A stretch of DNA of 64,000 bases, taken from Chondrus crispus (lineage: Eukaryota > Rhodophyta > Florideophyceae > Gigartinales > Gigartinaceae). Positions within the stretch are counted from its first letter, which is position 1; each line of letters opens with the position of its first letter. A program made the translations under genes and the position numbers. The notes beneath the pieces are model-generated. The model was not told where the DNA came from. It searched no databases and was given only the letters and a program-made list of their open reading frames with translations. This document shows, piece by piece, positions 28,355 through 37,925 of this stretch. The DNA is taken from the NCBI RefSeq assembly GCF_000350225.1, contig NW_005179146.1, positions 1 through 64,000 of the forward strand. The letters run 5' to 3'.

Positions 28355-29233
28355 TTACGGGTTTTTCGAACTACCCGAGCTGTCAGTGCTATTCGCTTGG
28401 CTATCGTTAGCTAGCGCGTCGACGGGCCCCTGGCCGCGCGGATGGGAACGGTTTCCCCACCCCGACTGGGCATCTTCTACGAAGTAATCGGATACTTCGT
28501 GGTCTTGGATTGCAACGTCCGGCCGTTGCAATATTCGAGGGGCGGAGAGAACGGGCTCCCCTCCGCCTCCTTCCGTGGGCTGGGGGTGCGTCTGACCAGC
28601 CCAATCTTGGAGGTACATGATGGCGTTCTGTACCCCTTGGGGCAACGGGGGTCGGCCCCGGTCGCCTCGCCCGTCTCGACGAGGATATCGCGTATCCATC
28701 CGACGAGGGTCACGTCGATCCCTTTGATCGGTCCCCGGGTATCGGTACCCGCCTTCACGAGGGGCAAAACGGACGCCCCCACCCGATTGGCTCGGGTCAC
28801 CTCGACGCGGGCCTCGGTCTGCCCGCGTAGACTGCTGGATGAGATTGCGCATTCCGGGGCGCGTCTCCATCTGATAGCGGTAATTCCTGTACGCCGTGAA
28901 CTGACGTTGTTCAGGCGACAGGAACGGGCACGCGTACATGGCGTGGCCGTACGTCCGGCACAGCCAACAAATGTACGCGCTGCCATCGGTCGCCGCGAAA
29001 GTCGCCGCGTGGCGTGCCTCCTCATCGGTGAGTCGAGGCACGTTAGGCAGCCCGCGGTCTCCTTCTCGATGGGAGATATCCAGCTCGGCCATGTTGTGGT
29101 TCGGACCACCAGTGGCCCTCGGCGTGTGTGCGAACGCCGTTGCGAAGCTCCCGGTCGAACCGGTGGAAGCTGGCGTAGGGGGTCGGCCTCCTGCCCGGTC
29201 GAAGCCTTGCGCGATGAGGACAGGGTCGGCCTG
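28355..29233 (-). CDS. gag: Gag of e3, zinc-knuckle part after in-frame TGA
   Basis: Same frame as 29234-30916, open from the TGA at 29234-29236 to TAA at 28355-28357; first ATG at 29092. It contains the CCHC knuckle CWLCRTYGHAMYAC near residue 40 after that ATG, then an Arg/Gly/Pro-rich RNA-binding-like stretch and a Ser/Asn-rich end. e1 has a GGG codon where e3 has the TGA, so the stop is probably a substitution in this copy. Confidence 0.8.
   Translation of the reverse strand, partial: QADPVLIAQGFDRAGGRPPTPASTGSTGSFATAFAHTPRATGGPNHNMAELDISHREGDRGLPNVPRLTDEEARHAATFAATDGSAYICWLCRTYGHAMYACPFLSPEQRQFTAYRNYRYQMETRPGMRNLIQQSTRADRGPRRGDPSQSGGGVRFAPREGGYRYPGTDQRDRRDPRRMDTRYPRRDGRGDRGRPPLPQGVQNAIMYLQDWAGQTHPQPTEGGGGEPVLSAPRILQRPDVAIQDHEVSDYFVEDAQSGWGNRSHPRGQGPVDALANDSQANSTDSSGSSKNP
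28361..28367 (-). promoter_or_regulatory. Candidate -1 frameshift site between gag and pol of e3
   Basis: Sense-strand heptamer G-AAA-AAC, in gag register, one codon before the gag TAA. pol is open in the -1 frame from this point. The heptamer is a weak version of the classic A-AAA-AAC; no structure downstream was assessed. Confidence 0.45.
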
Positions 29234-30916
29234 TCACTCATCTTCTCCAATTTGGAGGGCGGTCGCCGGCGAACTCGTTCCGTACGACCTTGGAGTTCGG
29301 ACTCCCTTCGCTGCCGGCTTCGGGTCCGGCAGCGGCAACCCGCGACGAGCTCGGTAGGTTGTACCCTCGGCCGTTGCGATACGGCGAATCGTTGAGAGTT
29401 CGGTCTTCTGTTGTCCAGGCAACCTTTGCATCGTCTCTGCCACTGCGGCCCGGGTCGCAGTGGACAGCCCGCGCACAAAGTAGTGCGCGAGGGCTTGTTC
29501 TGAGAATACGGCCGTGCATCGGAACGCGGCGGATTCCAGCCGGTCTGCGAACGTGTTCTCGGTTTCGTGAGGAAGCTGTCGCGCCGACGCGACCGCATCA
29601 AACGCTTCCCCCAACACGTCGTCGGTTAGGTAGCGTTTGATAAATTGGTTGACGAGACCAGGCCAGCTCGTGTCGTCGTGGAGCTGGCCGGCGCGGAGGC
29701 CGCGCATGGTGTAACTCGTATACAACCGCTCCGCGTCCCGCTCGAGGAAGTGAGCGAAGACACGGATTGCCACACCTTCGGTCAGGTGCTGGGCATTGAA
29801 GGTTATCCGGATATCCTTCAGAAACGGGAGCAACTGAATCGCGTCAGTACCGTCGAAGCTCTTCATCGTGGGACGGAGCCCACGGCAGCGCTGGACGTAC
29901 TTCGCGATCCGTCCCGCGTCACCCGAGGTAACGAGCCTCGAGGTGTTATCCAACCGATACATGCGGTAGTTCGCGACGGCGCTGAACTCCTGTATCATGG
30001 TGTGGACGGGCTCGAGACCGGGTTCGGCGGGGCCCAACGTTCCGAACGGCGTGACGGGCAACGTTCGGACGTCGACGGGGCCGGGATGCGCGGTAAGATC
30101 CGCTGGCTGGTAGCCGCCCCAGCGAGGATCGAAGGGGAGAATCGGTTCCCCTGATCCGCGGGCGACTCCTCCACGGCCACGGTCGGGTTCGTCCGGTACC
30201 CGTCGAGACTGCCGCATGCTTCCGGATGCATACGGCAGGGCTTGAGTCTCGGACGCGAAGTTCGCGTCCGCCGTCGGCTTGATGTCCTCCGCCCTCCGAC
30301 TGGTGACGGCTCCAGTCGGGGGCCACTCCTGCGCTCCGGATGCGCCCGGAGGAACAGTGGCACCGGGCCCACTCGAGGGGGCTCCGGGCGGCCTCTCGGC
30401 CGAGGTCTGTTCCATCTCACGGGCACGGCGGCGCGTTGAGTTGAGCTCCGCCGCCATGTGCGCGAACGCTCCCATCTGTTCGGCTGATGGGAAGGGTTGC
30501 GGGTCGCGGTGGACCCCGGAGTTTGCACTCGCGGGTCGACCCGCAACGTCCACGGCGGGGGAATCGAGGCGCGCCTCTTCGACCAGTACCAAACGGGACT
30601 GTAGCTGGTCGACGAGGGCGCGCAGGTTCTTCAAGGACTGAGTTACGCGCTCAAACCTTCCTTCGCGGAGGGAGCGCAACTCATCCATACAGCGGGCGTA
30701 GACGCTGTCGGAGACGTCGATACGGAGGGATGTTCGGACATCTTCAATATACTCCGCGATGCGATCGTACATCGCGCGAGCGCGTCCTTCGGAGAAGTCG
30801 GGCGACGGTTCGCGGTCTCGAGGACCAGCGTCGCCGTCGCCGACTCGGACGCGGAGCGCCGCCTCTCGCACATCGGCGGGCTCCGAGCGAATCGAGGTGG
30901 GATATTCGCCACTCAT
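29234..30916 (-). CDS. gag: Gag of e3, N-terminal and capsid part
   Basis: 560 codons from ATG 30916 to TGA 29234-29236, after which the frame continues. Helical N-terminus (AMYDRIAEYIEDVRTSL), a long low-complexity Pro/Gly/Ala linker (about residues 130-290), then a retrotransposon Gag/capsid-like domain (about 310-500: QLLPFLKDIRITFNAQHL, FIKRYLTDDVLGEAFDAV, FRCTAVFSEQALAHYFVRGL). It probably forms the particle shell; the nucleic-acid binding knuckle follows the TGA. Confidence 0.85.
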   Translation of the reverse strand: MSGEYPTSIRSEPADVREAALRVRVGDGDAGPRDREPSPDFSEGRARAMYDRIAEYIEDVRTSLRIDVSDSVYARCMDELRSLREGRFERVTQSLKNLRALVDQLQSRLVLVEEARLDSPAVDVAGRPASANSGVHRDPQPFPSAEQMGAFAHMAAELNSTRRRAREMEQTSAERPPGAPSSGPGATVPPGASGAQEWPPTGAVTSRRAEDIKPTADANFASETQALPYASGSMRQSRRVPDEPDRGRGGVARGSGEPILPFDPRWGGYQPADLTAHPGPVDVRTLPVTPFGTLGPAEPGLEPVHTMIQEFSAVANYRMYRLDNTSRLVTSGDAGRIAKYVQRCRGLRPTMKSFDGTDAIQLLPFLKDIRITFNAQHLTEGVAIRVFAHFLERDAERLYTSYTMRGLRAGQLHDDTSWPGLVNQFIKRYLTDDVLGEAFDAVASARQLPHETENTFADRLESAAFRCTAVFSEQALAHYFVRGLSTATRAAVAETMQRLPGQQKTELSTIRRIATAEGTTYRARRGLPLPDPKPAAKGVRTPRSYGTSSPATALQIGEDE

Positions 30917-30974
30917 CTCGACGCCTAAGGACGCGGAGGTAAACGATAGTCTTCTCGGTTCGATCTTGAGAGTC

Positions 30975-30992
30975 TTCTAGGTCGGGAGACCA
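30975..30992 (-). promoter_or_regulatory. Primer binding site of e3
   Basis: One base inside the 5' LTR edge; on the minus strand TGGTCTCCCGACCTAGAA, identical to that of e1. A primer tRNA ending in GGTCGGGAGACCA is implied. Confidence 0.7.
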
Positions 30993-30993
30993 C

Positions 30994-31589
30994 TGTAGTA
31001 TATTCACCCCCAACGACGAGGGGGGGTGAGTGTTGACAGTTCGGAAAGACCCCGATCGGCGGGAAGACAGAAGCACGGCCCACCCACGGTACCGAGCACG
31101 GGCTTGAGGTAGCGGTGGTAGAGTGGGATCGGGGAGGACGCGCGCACGCGCGAGCGGTTCTACGCCTCGACGCCCCGGAGCGGTACTGGGTGACGATCCA
31201 GTACCGACGGGCGGAGGCGGAGCCGGCTCGTGGGCGTGCTACGCGCGTCCTCAACCCGCGCGCGGTGCTACTCCTAGGTAAAACGGACGGAAGTACCTAA
31301 AAGTAAGCGGGCGGACCAAGGTGGAGGATGCTTGACAAGTCCCCCTTCTTGTCGTCCTCCACCGCCGGCGGTCCGCTCATATTTAATGTACATTGTAGTC
31401 TATCATAACTCTACAGTAGTGCCGGTCTACCGACACTGTAACGCTGTCAGCCGGCGGGGATGACATTCCACGTGTAGTACGCGTCCCGTACACGCGGAGG
31501 ACTCGTGTGTGCACGCATGGCTGTAAGGCTCGTTGCCTTACTGTCCCTGATCCGATCCTAATCTAATTTCCGTTTGGGGTTATACCACA
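30994..31589 (-). repeat. e3 5' LTR
   Basis: 596 bp partner of 17712-18306. It is followed on the plus strand by the duplicated target CCTGC (31590-31594). Confidence 0.95.
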
Positions 31590-31594
31590 CCTGC

Positions 31595-32774
31595 GACCCG
31601 GGCCGCAGTGGCTGAGACGGTCCAATGATTGCCCGGACAACAGAAGACAGACCTTCCAACGATCCGCCGTATCGCGAAGGCGGGAGGCACAACGTGCCGC
31701 GCTCGGCGCGGTTTGCCGCTGCCGGATCCGAAACCGGCAGCGAGAGGGAATCGCACCCCGAGGTGGCATGCGACAAGTTCGCCTGCGGCATCCCTCCACA
31801 TAGGAGAACATGGGGGGCAGGCCGACCCTGTCCTCATTACGCGAGGCTACAAGCCCGTGGGAGGCCGACCTCCCATGCCAGCATCATCAAGGTCGACCGG
31901 ACGCTTCGCTACCGCGTACGCTCACACTCCAAGGGCGCCCGGTGGTACGGACCACCGGGTCGCGGAGCTCGACATCTCGCATCGAGATGGAGGCGGCGCT
32001 CCGCCTCGCGTGCCCCACCTCACCGATGAGGAGGCACGCCCCACAAGAACCCACCGATAACCCCGTGGGTCCGGTGGCGACCACCATCCGCGAAGAACGC
32101 GAAGGCGCCCAGGATTCCGTAAGCCCGGCGCGTGTTCCCGTAAGAGAAGACACCCTGACCTCCGTAGGTCAGATGCCACGGACCGACCGTGAAGGCACCG
32201 GGGCTTCCGTAAGCCCCGTGCACAAGATAGAGCGTCAGACGTGTGCCGATGCAACACGCCCCGAAAATCCTACCGAACGCCGTGTCGCCGAGGGGATCTC
32301 ACATGCGCTACACCTCACCAACTTGACCGATTTAGCCGGGGAGGCAGAAGCTAGCCGACCTAGTTCCGCAGAGAGGACACTCGTCGAGAAGGCAGGGATC
32401 GGTACGGACGACCCCCGGCCAAGTGCCTGCCGCCGACGGAAGGCACTCGAACCATCACGATCGATCGTGATGGTGTCACCGAGCGAGTCTCCACCGACCG
32501 CTGCGTGTACGCGCCGTCTCCGATAGACGCGCCACGAGCAAGTACGACGACCCCGCGGGACCTCGCCGATAAGGTCACCGCGGGAACGCAGTATGCCGTC
32601 GAACGGCTACTGAGACATCGAGTCATGGAAGACGGAACTACGGAGTTCCTCATCAAGTGGGCGGATTACGACGCGCCCACTTGGACTGCGCGGACTACGT
32701 CCCGGAGGTGTTGGTGTCTCGTTACGCCCAACGCCTCCGGAGACGTACCGGCAGAGACCTCACCCAAAGCGTGA
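31595..32774 (+). pseudogene. e1 Gag/Pol remnant ending in a chromodomain
   Basis: Resumes the e1 gag frame after e3 (PATRAAVAE), runs through LPGQQKTDLPTIRRIA and a hinge matching e3, then skips the CCHC knuckle. It continues with the linker before protease (degenerate VSP-type repeats), skips protease, and continues with RRVAEGISHALHLTNLTDL. Near 32450 it jumps over RT, RNase H and integrase (about 3 kb in e3) straight to the chromodomain (32505-32774; QYAVERLLRHRVMEDGTTEFL). A frame change near 32700 alters the last residues. No catalytic domain survives. Confidence 0.78.
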
Positions 32775-34013
32775 ACGCGGACGTTCACCCTTAAAGGGGG
32801 GCTTTCAACCGCTCCTTCGCGGATTAACCCCAGCTTGCACGAACAGACTAAATGGGGAAGCGAAGGAGGACGGTGGACCCTATCGGAGGGTCACAGCCGC
32901 GGACGTGTTCAAGTCAAGTCGTCGCGACTTCTCGGACGTCAAGGACGCGAGACATAAGAACAGGACAGTACGAACTGCCTGAAAAAAATGTTGTGCCCTC
33001 GTAATGAACGACATTACGAGGACCGCTAAACCCGGTTCGGATCGGAAAAGTCGGACGACCCCCCCCGAACAGGATTGCCGGACGATCCGTTAAGTCCAGC
33101 AACCATGGCGAGGAGGGGCGCCCGAAGAACGAGGAGATCAACAGTGGGATCACGAGAGCCCTCGGTGGGCAGCGTAAGCGACTAAGAATGCCCGTCGCTT
33201 TGGTTTCGGTATAACCGAGAAGGTTGGGACTCACTTCGAGCCCTCAGTCCGCAGCCGGGTCCGATAACCCGACGGACGATGTGGTCATGACCCTATCGAT
33301 TGGGGTCGTGCGCGAGGAAACGCGCAAAAGTCGTGTGCAGATGAGCAGGCGAGTGAGGCTGCGTTCGCCTCAACAGTCGCCAGGATAGTTAAGGAAGGGG
33401 CGGAAGCGCGGGAGCAACTCGGTTGGAGGGGCACCAATGTATGCGCACGGACGCGAGACCCGTCAAAACCGCCGCCGAGACATGCCCTGTAATAAGGAAA
33501 ATTACGGGACATGGGAACGTTACACGTGAGCGGCGCCAGATGCACGCCATTCGCCAGCACCGCTTGCGTAATTACCAAATCATCACCGCCACCGCCCCCT
33601 GAAAATAACGGAAAACTAGCGGGGAGAACTACACTGGCACGTGCGGGAAGCGCCACCGAGCCACATGTAATCGATGACAGGGCAGCGATACGTGCGTCGC
33701 GCCCGACACTTGGCAGTAAGCACCCCACGGGCGGGGACTCATGTTTTTTGCAAAAATACATTTTCGTGGGAAAATTATTTTTTGGAATTATTTTTTTGGG
33801 GCATTTAATCAAGGTCAATGCGCTTCTGCGCGCGTGCAGGGCTGGACAGCGCGCGCGCGTGCGTGTTGCACTGTAGAGAATGCGCTCTGCAGCAGTTGCC
33901 GTACAGAAACGCGCACGCGCTCGCGGCACCTGCCTTCACTACCGGCCCCGCGTCTCTGCTCCCTCCTTCCGCCCGCGCGATGCTGCTCCGCCGCGCGTGC
34001 TGACACCGCGCTG

Positions 34014-34310
34014 TCCTACGAGCCCTCGCCGCCGACGGCGAGTGGGCCAAAGAGAATTGCATTCGTCGCGCGCCGCGCCCTTGCCATCGGTGGCGAGGGT
34101 CGCGAAGGATAAGGACCGCGCCGCGCATTCGTCGCGTGCCGCGCCCTCGCCATCGGTGGCGAGGGTCGCGAAGGATAAGGACCGCGCCACACGTCGTTGC
34201 GCGCCGCGCCCTGGCCATCGGTGGAGAGGGCCGATAAGGATAGGGATCGTCGTCACGCGTCGTCGCGCGCCGCGCCCTCGCCACGGACAGCGAGGGCCGG
34301 CAAGTCTAGA
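34014..34310 (+). repeat. 66-bp hairpin array of e1
   Basis: Five degenerate units of about 65-66 bp; hairpins near 34022, 34076, 34142, 34207 and 34272. The clearest has stem CCCTCGCCA / TGGCGAGGG with loop TCGG. Period, hairpin and flanks (ATAAGGA) match the e3 array in the same sense orientation. Confidence 0.85.
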
Positions 34311-35086
34311 GTACGGGGGGCGGTACCGACCGCCACCGCCCGGGCACAGGCCCCGGAGCGCCCCAGCTCGCGCCGGCATAATGCTGTAAACCGTGCGGCG
34401 GAAGCCGACGGCGCGCCCGCCAGGAAGGCGAGGTACGCCAGATAGAAAACGGACTTTGCGTCTTCGCGCTCTCGCCTCGACGGTGAGCGGCAAGAAGGAG
34501 GGTAGCGAACGACTACGCGTCCGCGCACTTCCCGGATGGCGAGTGGCGCCGCCAGTGAGGCGACCGTCGCGAGCGCAATTGTGAATGCCGATCACACACC
34601 GGACGGACCTCCGCGCATCGGACGCTGCGGTCGTACGAGAGGAGCCGTTCACTCTCGCGCCTCCCGTTGCTCTACGAAGAGAGCCATGTTCGAACAGCAT
34701 GATGGGTACGCAGAGTGACGACCGCCGGCAACCGCGAGGAGAGAGGCGCGACCCGTGAAGGCGCCGCACGAAGCGCCTTGTACGCGATCGTCGCCCCGGA
34801 CAGAGGGCAGCGACGGTAGATGAGGGTGAAATGGAGGAAAATACTCCCCGCCACACGAAGCGGGTGAAGGGGAGTATGAGCGGTGCTCCTCGACGGGGAC
34901 CAGGCGCGCAGCGAGGAAGGACGCCAAATGCCGGGCGAGGGATGAGGGAGGAGGACAGCCAACGGAAGGGGTGAACAAGAACGGAGAGCACGACGCACGA
35001 GGAAGTGAGGAACGAACGCAGGCGGGGGCGATAGGGAAACAAGGATCGAGTCTGGGAAGGAAGGACGAGTCACCCTACAAGCACAT

Positions 35087-35122
35087 GTGAACGCGGACGT
35101 TCACACTTGTGGGGAGGGCCGT
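35087..35122 (+). promoter_or_regulatory. e1 polypurine tract and palindromic motif
   Basis: GTGAACGCGGACGTTTCAC (one extra T relative to e3) followed by a purine-rich GTGGGGAGGG run a few bases before the 3' LTR. Confidence 0.65.
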
Positions 35123-35315
35123 GTAGTATAACCCCCCCTGGGGGCTTTTTAGTTAGAATGGATCAACAACAGGATCCCCTACGGTAGAGCTCGACGCTCT
35201 ACAGTACAACCGCGCGTGTTAGCTGGTGTCCCGCTTCACCTCCGTCTTACCGTTCGGACAGAGTCTACGCCGAGCTGAGCATACACCCCTCTCCGTTGGG
35301 GGTGTTTATGCTACA
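35123..35315 (+). repeat. e1 3' LTR with internal deletion
   Basis: 193 bp, TGTAGTATAACC...GTTTATGCTACA. It joins the first 97 bp of the 5' LTR to its last 100 bp; about 508 bp in between are missing. The duplicated target ATCCT follows. Confidence 0.9.
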
Positions 35316-35320
35316 ATCCT

Positions 35321-37606
35321 GTCGACGATTGTGATAGTGATTCATTTGACCCAGCTGACTACATGCGAGAATATGCCGACTCCCGTCTCAGCCATGAGGA
35401 GGAGGTGCCCGTAGAAATAGCTACAAACACGAATCCTGACAGTCCTCAAGAACTTGTCCCAGAAAATACTTCTGCACTTTCAAGAAGAAGGCAGCAAAAA
35501 CGTGCATCCAAACAAAGAGCGGTACAGCGGGCAAAATTGGCTCTACGGGCAGAGAGACTGGCTTCTAGGACATGGAAACCAAGAAGGGTCATACCTGTCT
35601 GCCCAGTGATTGGGATGTCTTTCAATACCAGATGGAAGTGTGAGCAGCTCATAAGGGCTCACACTGCACACCTTGCTGTGCAGAAAGGGGTCAATATTCA
35701 CCAAACCACGACTAAAGTACAAATGAGCTGGCGTAATAAGCGTTGCAATGCGGTCATTGCTTTCAACCGGCAGCCTAAGTCCGGGAACTGGAAGCTCAAT
35801 AAACACCAGGAACATAATAATAAGTGTTTTGGGCAAGAGCTTCCAGTTCCTGGGTCAAGTCCGTCATCAAGGCGCGCAGCGCGTGCCAAGCAGTACTGTG
35901 CACCCGCTTATACTGCGAAACAAGTGGCGAGGGCCATTTTAGAAGAAACCTCGAACATACCAAATATAAATTCCAGGGCCATCGCTGCCGTGGTGAAAGC
36001 AAAAGGAATTTACCAGCGCCAACCGTCCTACACTCACTATCGTAGCATACGTCGTGAGTTAATGAGACACTTAACAATATCAAGGGCTGTCAACATGGCA
36101 GCCATGGATGGCTACGCGAAGCTCCTGGAGGACGTTGGACACACTGTCAAAATTTTTATACTAAACGGATTAGAGATGAAGGAGCAAAGGCTGAAGGCAG
36201 CGCGTCATATTTTTGCTCAGTGCAAGAGAGCCAAAATTATTCCTGACGAGGAATTGTTCAATGCCGATGTCGTAGATTGATCAGATATTGATGAGCATGG
36301 ACGGTACTATGGAGGCTTTGTATTTGTACCGTCTGTCGCGAAGCATATCTGTGCGACGGGAAGGACTACTTGTGCAGCTGATGCTGCACATTGCGATGGC
36401 GTCGGTTCTCAGTCATACGGAACTACATTTGAAGTGGTTGCATATGACTGTAACAACCACCTTTTCCGTTGGTGTTTGGTCATTTTGTCGGTCCAGAGTG
36501 TCTCGAAACGTGGCGGAGTATCTTTCAAGCATGTGCAGCTATCGATAGATTCGATGTACCTTCTCGAACTACTATCGTTGACCAAGAAAAGTCTATTGAC
36601 AGGGCATATAGGGAATGTTTTCAGCATGCTCGTATCTTTCTGTATCCGATACATGTCAAGAAAAATCTTGGGGCTAAGCTACGTGGGGCAGAGAAAGCTG
36701 TCGGACTGCATTTGTATGAAAAGGCGGTATATGCGCCGACAATTGAAATGGTTAACGACATACGCTCAGAATATAGCGTTGATCAGAGACAATACCTCGG
36801 CAAATTCGACGATTCTGAACTGTACTTTGCCTTTTCAAACCTTCACGATCTTATTCGCACATCACAAGGGGCGGAGAGCCAGATGGCTGCCGCAGTGCGC
36901 AATAACATACGAAGTGTGGAACCTCAAAAAATGATAACAACTGTTTTACTTACTCAAAGAGCCGAGTTTTTGAGACGTCAAGCTGACGCACTGTCCTGCA
37001 AAAATCCTGTCCCCCCGTACATTGAGAAGCACCTTGCATCACTCATACCACGATCGCGAGCCTATCAGCTCTCGGTGGAATTTCTAGATGGATCTCCGCA
37101 AATGGAGGCTACAGTACGTAGTCAAGTAGATGGATCTTCAACACGCATCGTCAATTTTGAGCGGTGAATCCCAAGTTCCACCAGATTGTTGTGCATATTC
37201 TCGACGTAGTTCGGGCTTCCCATGCTATCACGGAGTCGCTGTTATTTGTGAAAAGTATGGAAGTGCAAACTTGCACAAGTTTATCGACCGCAACCATCTA
37301 ACAGTGTCATGGAGAGCACAGAACGAGGATGTGATTTTTGCTCTTCCTCACCAGAGCGATGTGGATGATGTCATATTAGCCGCAAAGAGAATGGTTGTGT
37401 CTGGTAACAATCTACAGGTTCCCAAGACCATTCCCCCTCCCCGTGGAAGACCGGTCAAGAATGCAGGAAAACGCCGAAAAGGGTGGTACGAGCGTGGGCC
37501 TAATGCCCCTAAGCGTCGATCTTATCAGTGCTCTTTATGTCATCTCGAAGGGCACGTAGCTCGAGACTGCAGTTTAGGGCAACTTTTTGATGATGTGCCA
37601 CAGTGA
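35321..37606 (+). pseudogene. MULE transposase, C-terminal part of J-domain fusion
   Basis: Continues the frame of 3933-4598. In order: acidic linker; a basic helix (SRRRQQKRASKQRAVQRAKL); a WRKY/GCM1-like zinc-finger region (about 35600-35830, C...C...HQEHNNKC); a helical region; an in-frame TGA at 36278-36280; then the MULE DDE core (ADAAHCDG with the first Asp, FGHFVGPECLETW, IVDQEKSIDRAY with the second Asp, IHVKKNLG). A one-base deletion at 36464-36468 shifts the frame (36434 frame to 36469 frame). A second shift lies near 37155. It then reads a SWIM zinc finger (GFPCYHGVAVICEKYG) and a CCHC knuckle CSLCHLEGHVARDC, ending TGA 37604-37606. Four lesions in all, so inactive. Confidence 0.85.
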
Positions 37607-37611
37607 ACGTA

Positions 37612-37925
37612 GCTTTGTTATACACTCAATCGCCCTCCTATATCACAAGAATGACATATCGCCCCCCTACATAATCACATTTCTCTAAATCGTCCCCTGT
37701 TTTTTCCAAAAATGTCACTTTCGCCCCCCTAAAACAGCACCATGTGCAAATGTCGCTCATCGTATCATTTTATCGCCCCCCCCATATGTTAACCATTTGA
37801 GGATTCGCCCTACTGCGGGATCATATTTTTCGCAGTCGCCTTCCCAATACTGGAGAAACCATAGAATCGCCCCCCTATATGTTAAGAAAAACACCCTGTC
37901 GTCCCCCCGATGCCAACATTTAGCC
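37612..37925 (+). repeat. Right terminal/subterminal region of MULE
   Basis: About eight copies of a TCGCCCCCCTA-like motif spaced roughly 20-60 bp (37629, 37669, 37690, 37722, 37772, 37806, 37866, 37899). The last 85 bp pair with the left terminus. All right-side motifs have one orientation, unlike the left end. Confidence 0.78.

Larger units (their letters stand above)
17712..31589 (-). mobile_element. e3: chromodomain Ty3/gypsy LTR retrotransposon with antisense ORF
   Basis: 13,878 bp. LTRs of about 595 bp (TGTAGTATATTC...GGTTATACCACA) and a perfect duplication CCTGC (17707-17711, 31590-31594). Sense is minus: 5' LTR 30994-31589, PBS, gag, pol, then a 5.3-kb 3' region with an antisense ORF and an array of 66-bp hairpin repeats, then PPT and 3' LTR. 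By eye the LTRs differ at about four positions, so it is young. Pol is open; gag and the antisense ORF each contain one in-frame stop. Confidence 0.95.
32775..35122 (+). other. 3' region of e1, no convincing gene
   Basis: Starts with the 18-bp palindromic motif (32771-32788) and a GGGGGG run, as at the end of e3 pol. 32960-33120 is homologous to the e3 3' region, with a CCCTCGTAATG / CATTACGAGG hairpin near 32997. AT-rich patches occur at 33740-33810. The antisense ORF of e3 has no counterpart here. Open frames on both strands are of low complexity and I do not call them. Confidence 0.5.
4599..35315 (+). mobile_element. e1: non-autonomous Ty3/gypsy retrotransposon, host of e2 and e3
   Basis: Flanked by a perfect 5-bp duplication ATCCT (4594-4598 and 35316-35320). 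The ends are TGTAGTATAACC and TTTATGCTACA. Plus orientation, shown by PBS at 16366, gag N-terminus at 16441 and the pol chromodomain end at 32505-32774. Its own sequence is about 5.8 kb: 5' LTR 4599-4956 + 16022-16364 (701 bp), internal 16365-17711 + 31595-35122, and 3' LTR 35123-35315 (193 bp). Capsid, CCHC, protease, RT, RNase H and integrase segments are deleted relative to e3, with which it shares PBS, LTR segments and 3' repeats. Confidence 0.9.
3547..37925 (+). mobile_element. MULE DNA transposon hosting nested retrotransposons
   Basis: Defined by imperfect inverted termini, a 9-bp target duplication and a clean empty site in the right-hand segmental copy. After removing e1 (30,717 bp plus one 5-bp duplication) the element is about 3.66 kb. 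It has one gene on the plus strand: a J-domain start (3933-4598) continuing in frame into a MULE transposase (35321-37606). The gene has a nonsense codon and two frameshifts besides the insertion, so the copy is dead. The inserted-site comparison shows that it arrived after the segmental duplication. Confidence 0.92.

Noticed and set aside
33285..33929. 214-codon minus-strand frame in the 3' region of e1
   Set aside because: Low-complexity, basic translation with no similarity to either antisense ORF.
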